From Spirochaetaceae bacterium (GTDB lineage: Bacteria; Spirochaetota; Spirochaetia; Treponematales; Breznakiellaceae), in assembly GCA_031275595.1 (NCBI GenBank), contig JAISOO010000001.1, positions 1-34,748 on the forward strand: a stretch of DNA of 34,748 nt, in the 5' to 3' direction. The position numbers were made by a program, and so were the translations under genes. The notes under the pieces were generated by a model. That model saw only the letters and a program-made list of their open reading frames with translations, was not told the DNA's origin and did no database searches. Below are positions 30,337 to 34,748 of this stretch, in pieces. Position 1 is the stretch's first letter. Each line of letters opens with the position of its first letter.

Positions 30337-31735
30337 GGGACAAACCCCAGGTTTTACAGCGCTCCAAAAAACGCCGGGCCATGGCGGGCTGGGAATAAAA
30401 ATAAAGGTGGGGAAATCCGGCGTAGCGGGAAGCGGTAGCCGCGGCGGCGGACCATTGTTCCCCCCGGACGGGTTTTACCGCGATAAAGTCATCCCCCGGA
30501 CAATCGCTGTCCCAATAGTGGAATTCGTGGCCCCGGAAAACGCCTCCCCGGGGGCAGAGCAGGTTATCGAATTTCGCGGTATAGGAGGCATAGCCAAACC
30601 GGACCGGACGATCCTTTTTAACGCAGGAACCGGGAAAAACGTCCGCCATGGGGTATCGTATGCCGCGGGGATCTTCCAGGGTACGGTGGAGGTACATAAA
30701 GCCCCCGCATTCGGCGATACAGGGCATACCCGACTGCAGGGCCAGCCGGACCTCCTCCCGCATGGCCCGGTTGTCCGCCAGGGGGGCGCCGTAAAGCTCC
30801 GGGTAACCTCCCCCCAGATAGAGGCCGTCCAGCCCCGCCGGAAGCCCCCGGTCACGGAGGGGACTGAAAAAAACCAGTTCCGCCCCCATCTTTTTAAACA
30901 GATTGAGGCTGTCCTCATAATAAAAACAAAAGGCCCGGTCCCGGGCAATCCCCAGACGGACCGGAGCGACGGGGGCTTCGTTCATTTCCGGGGGAAGGCC
31001 CGAGGCATCCCGCACCCCGAGGGGAGGCGCGGCTTGGGCGAGGCGGATGATACCGTCCATATCCAGGTACTGTTCCATACTCCGGGCCAGGCGGCGGATC
31101 TTTTCTTGCAGGTTCCCCAGTTCTTCCGGTGTAACCAGTCCCAGGTGTCTGCTCTCAATGACACAATCCTCCAAAAAAGGAAGATGCCCAAAGACCTTTA
31201 GACCGGTTTCCCGTTCGATGAGGGCCTTGAGCCCGGGGTATAATTTTTCCCCGACGCGGTTTAAAACCACCCCCCGGATATGGCTGTTTTCCCTGAAGAC
31301 GGCCAGGCCCTTGATCCGGGCGGCAACCGAGACGGAAAGGCCCTCGCAATTCTCCACGAGGATCACCGGCGTACCGGTTGTCCGGGCCAGGTGCCAGGTC
31401 CCGGCCTCGGTGGTAGTTCCCCCCAGGCCGTCATAGAAGCCCATGACCCCTTCCAAAACGGCGATATCCCCGGCCCGGGTATTTTCATAGAGCAGCCGGA
31501 CCACGGCCTCCTCATTACAAAAAAAGAGATCCAAATTGGAGGAACAGACGCCGGCGGCCTCCCGGTGAAACAGGGGATCAACATAATCGGGACCGCACTT
31601 AAAAGCGGCGGGCCGGTACTTCCGGTCGATCAACGCCCTGAGGATGCCGCAGGTTACGGTGGTTTTACCGGAACCGCTGGAACCCGATGCGATGCAGATC
31701 CGGGGCAGGGGATAATCGAACATCCTATCCGCCAC
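30329..31735 (-). CDS. cbiA: Cobyrinic acid a,c-diamide synthase
   Basis: CbiA amidates the a and c side chains using glutamine and ATP. The 468-residue protein has the P-loop SGSSGSGKTT (17-26), KCGPDYVDPLFHREAAG, VLEGVMGFYDG, LVENCEG and GVVLNRV. Its C-terminal glutaminase domain has GLYLGGGYPELY, the nucleophile Cys343 in CIAECGGFMYL, and GHEFHYWDSD. Because no cobalt-independent CobB partner is needed, it fits the CbiA form. It overlaps cbiET by 11 bases and cbiD by eight. Confidence 0.96.
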   Translation of the reverse strand: MADRMFDYPLPRICIASGSSGSGKTTVTCGILRALIDRKYRPAAFKCGPDYVDPLFHREAAGVCSSNLDLFFCNEEAVVRLLYENTRAGDIAVLEGVMGFYDGLGGTTTEAGTWHLARTTGTPVILVENCEGLSVSVAARIKGLAVFRENSHIRGVVLNRVGEKLYPGLKALIERETGLKVFGHLPFLEDCVIESRHLGLVTPEELGNLQEKIRRLARSMEQYLDMDGIIRLAQAAPPLGVRDASGLPPEMNEAPVAPVRLGIARDRAFCFYYEDSLNLFKKMGAELVFFSPLRDRGLPAGLDGLYLGGGYPELYGAPLADNRAMREEVRLALQSGMPCIAECGGFMYLHRTLEDPRGIRYPMADVFPGSCVKKDRPVRFGYASYTAKFDNLLCPRGGVFRGHEFHYWDSDCPGDDFIAVKPVRGEQWSAAAATASRYAGFPHLYFYSQPAMARRFLERCKTWGLSHG

Positions 31736-32942
31736 CGGAGATAATATACACGGGATCCAGGGCCCGCATCAAATGGTATCCCCCGGTTTCCGCTGCCTTG
31801 GACAGGATGATTTCCACCACCTCGCTATCGGCCAAGGCGTGTTTTTTCATCAACCCTGTGGCCGCGGAGAGGGTTTCAAGGGTTATGGCGTTGATCACGA
31901 TCCGGCACCGGGAATTTTTTTCCAGGACCCCCGCCAGGATTGGTTCCAGCCGGCCGGAACTGCCGCCGATAAAAACCCGGTCCGCCGGGGGCAGCCCCTC
32001 CAGCGCTTCGGGAGCCGTGCCGTGAACTATGGTTATATTCCGAAGCCCCTGCTTCTCCCGGTTCCGATCCACGAGGGCGATTGCTTCGGAGTTCCGTTCC
32101 ACTGCGTACACCCGGCCGTACCTGGCCCGCAGGGCCATCTCGCAGGAAACCGAACCGGTACCCGCGCCGATGTCGTAGGCGGTGCTGTCATTTTCCAGCC
32201 TGAGTTTCGCGAGGGATACGGCCCGCACTTCCTCCCGGGTCATGGGGACGGCGGCCCGGTTAAATTCCCCATCCCCCAAAACGTAGTTGCCCCGGGAGAG
32301 GGAAAGGGGAGCGGGGTTTTCGACCAGCGCCACCGCAAGGGGATCAAAGGGGAGGGCCGCTAAATTTTTCGCCGGACCGGAGCTGATCCGCTCATCGGGG
32401 TAGGAGAGTTTCTCCCCCACGTGGACGGTGAGCTTCCCCAGGCCCTCCCGGGCAAGGACCCCGCAGAGATGCGCGGCATCGGTTTCACCGCCGGTGAGGA
32501 AAAAAGTTTTCCGGTGGTACAGAACCGGTCCGGTGATACCCCCCGCCCTGCCGTGAAGGCTCACCACCTTGACATCCTCCCAGGCAAGGCCCAAGAGACC
32601 GGTAAAATAAACCAGGGAACTTATCCCGTTTATCACCCGGAAGAACCATCCCCGGTTTTTTATCAGGGGAATGAGTTTCCCGGCCCCGCTGTAAAATCCG
32701 CAGTCCCCGGAAAACAGCACCGTCAACTCCTCCCCAGGCATTGATTCGGCCAGGCGGATTATTTCCTCCGCCCCGGTAAGGGCATACCGTCTTTTGCCGC
32801 CGGTTAAATTTTCCACCGCGGATAAAAGCCGTTCCGCCCCTATCAGGCAGGAACTTGCCGCGATAACTTCCCGGGCCTCGCCGGTCAGCACCGCCTCCGC
32901 GCCGGGGCCTACCCCAACCAGGTATATCTTTTTCCTCGCCAT
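31725..32942 (-). CDS. cbiET: Fused C5,15-methyltransferase/decarboxylase CbiET
   Basis: This 405-residue fusion carries two activities that act on cobalt-precorrin-6B and -7. The N-terminal CbiE half (about 1-195) has LVGVGPGAEAVLTGEA, VLFSGDCGFYSGA and VINGISSLVYFTGLLGL. The C-terminal CbiT half has MTREEVRAVSLAKL, the SAM loop YDIGAGTGSVSCEMAL and FIGGSSGRLEPIL. The order is that of CobL and of natural CbiET fusions. The ATG at 32942 gives the usual short start, ten bases after the cbiJ stop. A TTG at 32975 with GGAG five bases upstream would add 11 charged residues and overlap cbiJ. Confidence 0.95.
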   Translation of the reverse strand: MARKKIYLVGVGPGAEAVLTGEAREVIAASSCLIGAERLLSAVENLTGGKRRYALTGAEEIIRLAESMPGEELTVLFSGDCGFYSGAGKLIPLIKNRGWFFRVINGISSLVYFTGLLGLAWEDVKVVSLHGRAGGITGPVLYHRKTFFLTGGETDAAHLCGVLAREGLGKLTVHVGEKLSYPDERISSGPAKNLAALPFDPLAVALVENPAPLSLSRGNYVLGDGEFNRAAVPMTREEVRAVSLAKLRLENDSTAYDIGAGTGSVSCEMALRARYGRVYAVERNSEAIALVDRNREKQGLRNITIVHGTAPEALEGLPPADRVFIGGSSGRLEPILAGVLEKNSRCRIVINAITLETLSAATGLMKKHALADSEVVEIILSKAAETGGYHLMRALDPVYIISGGG

Positions 32943-32952
32943 TTTTTCTTTC

Positions 32953-33777
32953 TCAACCACCTTTTCCGTCCGCAAAAAACTCCGGGGACTCTCTCCGCAA
33001 AATTTCCATGATTCCCTTTACCGTATACCCCTCCGCCTCCGCCGGACGTTTGAGGATCACCGGGGTTACCCCCTCCTTTTGGGCGGCGCTTATCTTCTCC
33101 GAAAGCCCCCCCTCGGCCCCCGTTTCCTTGGTTACCAGCCAGGAGGCGCCGGTATGCCGCAGCAGGGCCCGGTTAAGGTCCTCCTGAAAAGGTCCCTGCA
33201 GGGCTATCACCTGGGCGGGGGAAAATCCCAGGGCCCGACATTTTTTTATGCCCCCTTCCAGGGGCAGGATCCTGAGGAACACCCGCTCCCGCAGTTCCCG
33301 CCGGGCAAAGGGTTCCAGATCCTTGCTCCCCGTGGTTAAGAGGATTTTACCCTCCTCCCGGGCCAGCAGGTCCGCGGCCCCTTCCATGGTGTCCGCGTAA
33401 CGGACCAATGCTTCCCGGGACAGGGGCAGGGCCGCCCGCCGCAGGCGGAGGTAACGACACCGGGCCCCGGCGCAGGCGTCCCGGATGTTTCTCGCCGCCT
33501 CCACCGCATAGGGATGGGTGCAGTCGACGACATAGTCCGGCCTGTACCGGAGGAGTTCGCCGTAGATTCCGGCGGCATCCAGCCTGCCCGGCCGCAGCTC
33601 GATCCGGGGAGCCCCCTCCCCGGCATCCCCTTCCCCCAGGGCTCTTTCCAGAAGCTCCTTCCCATATTCGGTGGCGGTAAAAACCCGCAGCCGGCAGGGA
33701 CTTTTGAGGGAGCGCCGGGCTTCTTCGACAAACAACCTGCCCTCGGTGGTTCCCGCAAAAACAAAGATCTCACCCAC
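32953..33777 (-). CDS. cbiJ: Cobalt-precorrin-6A reductase
   Basis: CbiJ (CobK family) reduces the macrocycle of cobalt-precorrin-6A with a nicotinamide cofactor. The 274-residue protein has the N-terminal FVFAGTTEGRLFVEEAR loop, the family hallmark VVDCTHPYAVEAARNIRDAC, then ILLTTGSKDLEPF, VIALQGPFQEDLNRALL and WLVTKETGAEGGLSEKI. Length is normal. It overlaps cbiH by eight bases. Confidence 0.95.
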   Translation of the reverse strand: MGEIFVFAGTTEGRLFVEEARRSLKSPCRLRVFTATEYGKELLERALGEGDAGEGAPRIELRPGRLDAAGIYGELLRYRPDYVVDCTHPYAVEAARNIRDACAGARCRYLRLRRAALPLSREALVRYADTMEGAADLLAREEGKILLTTGSKDLEPFARRELRERVFLRILPLEGGIKKCRALGFSPAQVIALQGPFQEDLNRALLRHTGASWLVTKETGAEGGLSEKISAAQKEGVTPVILKRPAEAEGYTVKGIMEILRRESPEFFADGKGG

Positions 33778-34498
33778 GCCGGTAGCCCCTGCGGGTTACC
33801 ATCCTTCCTCCGATAAGTTCGGTTCCGGCGCCGCCGATAATAACCGTGGTAAACATATCGGCCCGGTGGTTCCGCAGTTCCCCCAAGCTGGTGATACGGC
33901 TCTTTTCCCCTTTCCGGCCCGCGCAGTTTACAATACCGCAGACCGTAGCCGCACTGCGGTAGCCCAGGATGATGTCGCAGGCTTTTGCAAGATGCCCCTC
34001 CCGCCTGGCGCTGCCGGGATTGTAGAGGCAGAGGGGGAAGCCCGCCGCCGCCGCCGAGGAAAGCCGGGCCCCGATCTCCTCCCAGGGGGTGAGGATATCA
34101 CTGAGGCTGATCACCGCGAAGTCATTGGTCAGGGGGGCCCCCAAAAGGGCCGCCGCGGACAAGGCCGCGGTTATACCCGGCACCACCACTACCTCGACCC
34201 CTTCATATTCCGGAGCCAGTTCGTATACCGGTCCCGCAAGGCCGTAGACCCCGGCGTCCCCGGAACACACCAGGGCGGTAGGCTTCCCCTCGGCGGCAAA
34301 ACCCAGAGCCATCCGGCATCGTTTAAGTTCTCCCCCCATGGGGGTGGAACATTGTTTTTTCTCCCGTATAAGGTTCTGTATCAAACTGAGGTAGCGGTGA
34401 TACCCAACCACTACCTGGCACGCTTCCAGCGCGTACCGCGCTTCCGCGGTCAGATATTTTTCATCCCCCGGCCCCAGGCTAATCACATAGAGCTTCAT
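33770..34498 (-). CDS. cbiH: Cobalt-factor III C17-methyltransferase
   Basis: CbiH methylates C17 and contracts the macrocycle ring, the committing step toward corrins. The 242-residue protein has LYVISLGPGDEKYLTAEA, VVVGYHRYL, GGELKRCRMAL, ALVCSGDAGVYGLAGPVYEL, VVVPGITAALSAAALLGAPLTNDFAVISLSD and CLYNPGSARRE, typical of CobJ/CbiH. There is no extra Fe-S domain of the longer forms. It is the first gene of the cobalamin operon, with a short leader and GGAGG ten bases before the ATG. Confidence 0.96.
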   Translation of the reverse strand: MKLYVISLGPGDEKYLTAEARYALEACQVVVGYHRYLSLIQNLIREKKQCSTPMGGELKRCRMALGFAAEGKPTALVCSGDAGVYGLAGPVYELAPEYEGVEVVVVPGITAALSAAALLGAPLTNDFAVISLSDILTPWEEIGARLSSAAAAGFPLCLYNPGSARREGHLAKACDIILGYRSAATVCGIVNCAGRKGEKSRITSLGELRNHRADMFTTVIIGGAGTELIGGRMVTRRGYRRG

Positions 34499-34519
34499 GC
34501 TTTTCCGGCCTCCGGCAGT

Positions 34520-34551
34520 TTAGGTATAATATGCCTAATACCGGTTGTCAA
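34520..34551 (-). promoter_or_regulatory. Cobalamin operon promoter with palindromic operator
   Basis: On the minus strand a perfect TTGACA (34546-34551) lies 17 bases before TATACC (34523-34528). The -10 is embedded in TTAGGCATATTATACCTAA (34520-34538), a 19-bp palindrome with nine-base arms and one mismatch. Transcription would start near 34516, leaving a leader of about 18 bases. The rest, 34552-34748, shows no gene and no recognisable B12 box. Confidence 0.6.
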
Positions 34552-34748
34552 TAGCAACGGGGCTGTCCGCCAGGGGGAGCGCATACAAACACTGAGCAGA
34601 AAAACCGCGAACCTCACGGGCAGACAGGAACGGGGGATACCGGCCACAAATCGTTAATTTATTGTAATACAAATAATTACGTCATGGGAACACGAAAATT
34701 TCTAAAATTGAATTTACTGCCTACCCATTTGACTAACACACATACAAG

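Noticed and set aside
34244..34498. Fusion of CbiH to a further domain or a frameshift at its start.
   Set aside because: The N-terminal LYVISLGPGD follows immediately after the ATG and the length is normal for CbiH.
34552..34748. Possible cobalamin riboswitch upstream of cbiH.
   Set aside because: No B12 box (GCC-ACTG type) or recognisable core was seen on the minus strand, and a good promoter lies downstream of it.

Overview
The window looks like spirochaete chromosome, most likely a Treponema of the termite-gut type (T. primitia or T. azotonutricium relatives). This is inferred from gene content and was not tested by database search. The pointers are a second EF-G of the spirochaetal EF-G2 kind, a FlgJ-type rod protein without muramidase domain beside two FlgG-family rod genes, and a complete-looking anaerobic corrin-ring operon. 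DNA is GC-rich in genes and AT-rich between them. All genes but one (the CPBP protein, 13767-14399) lie on the minus strand.

Left edge (1-4320): two tRNA genes, Gly(TCC) and Arg(CCG), each followed within a few bases by the same ~129-bp leader of a tyrosine-recombinase (integrase) gene. One integrase is cut to a few codons and the other is frameshifted, so these are footprints of tRNA-targeting islands. Between them lie a DUF362 protein with a HEAT-repeat partner, and a small lipoprotein whose start is preceded by a large inverted repeat.

4320-13521: a tightly overlapping operon running leftward: a possible 27-codon leader ORF, comEC, rsmA, yggS, a membrane protein, two RluA-type pseudouridine synthases, murC, yicC, a cytidylate-kinase-like gene and a MutY-type glycosylase lacking the Fe-S ligands. 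13490-13766 carries hairpins of a small REP-like family.

13767-18371: the CPBP protease-family gene converges on, and overlaps, a GH13 sucrose/glucosylglycerate phosphorylase gene. Next come flgF, flgG and flgJ-like rod genes. The upstream region (18371-18802) contains a frameshifted IS66-family transposase tail, including a probable right terminal repeat.

18803-22530: fusA2 (EF-G2), folP and folE2.

22623-34498: twelve genes, cbiH-cbiJ-cbiET-cbiA-cbiD-cbiF-cbiG-cbiB-cobD-cbiP-cobO-cbiC, nearly all overlapping. They cover cobalt-factor III to adenosylcobinamide phosphate by the anaerobic route. CbiL, the cobalt chelatase, uroporphyrinogen/sirohydrochlorin enzymes and nucleotide-loop genes are not here. 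The operon starts from a TTGACA promoter whose -10 sits in a 19-bp palindrome, with too short a leader for a cobalamin riboswitch.
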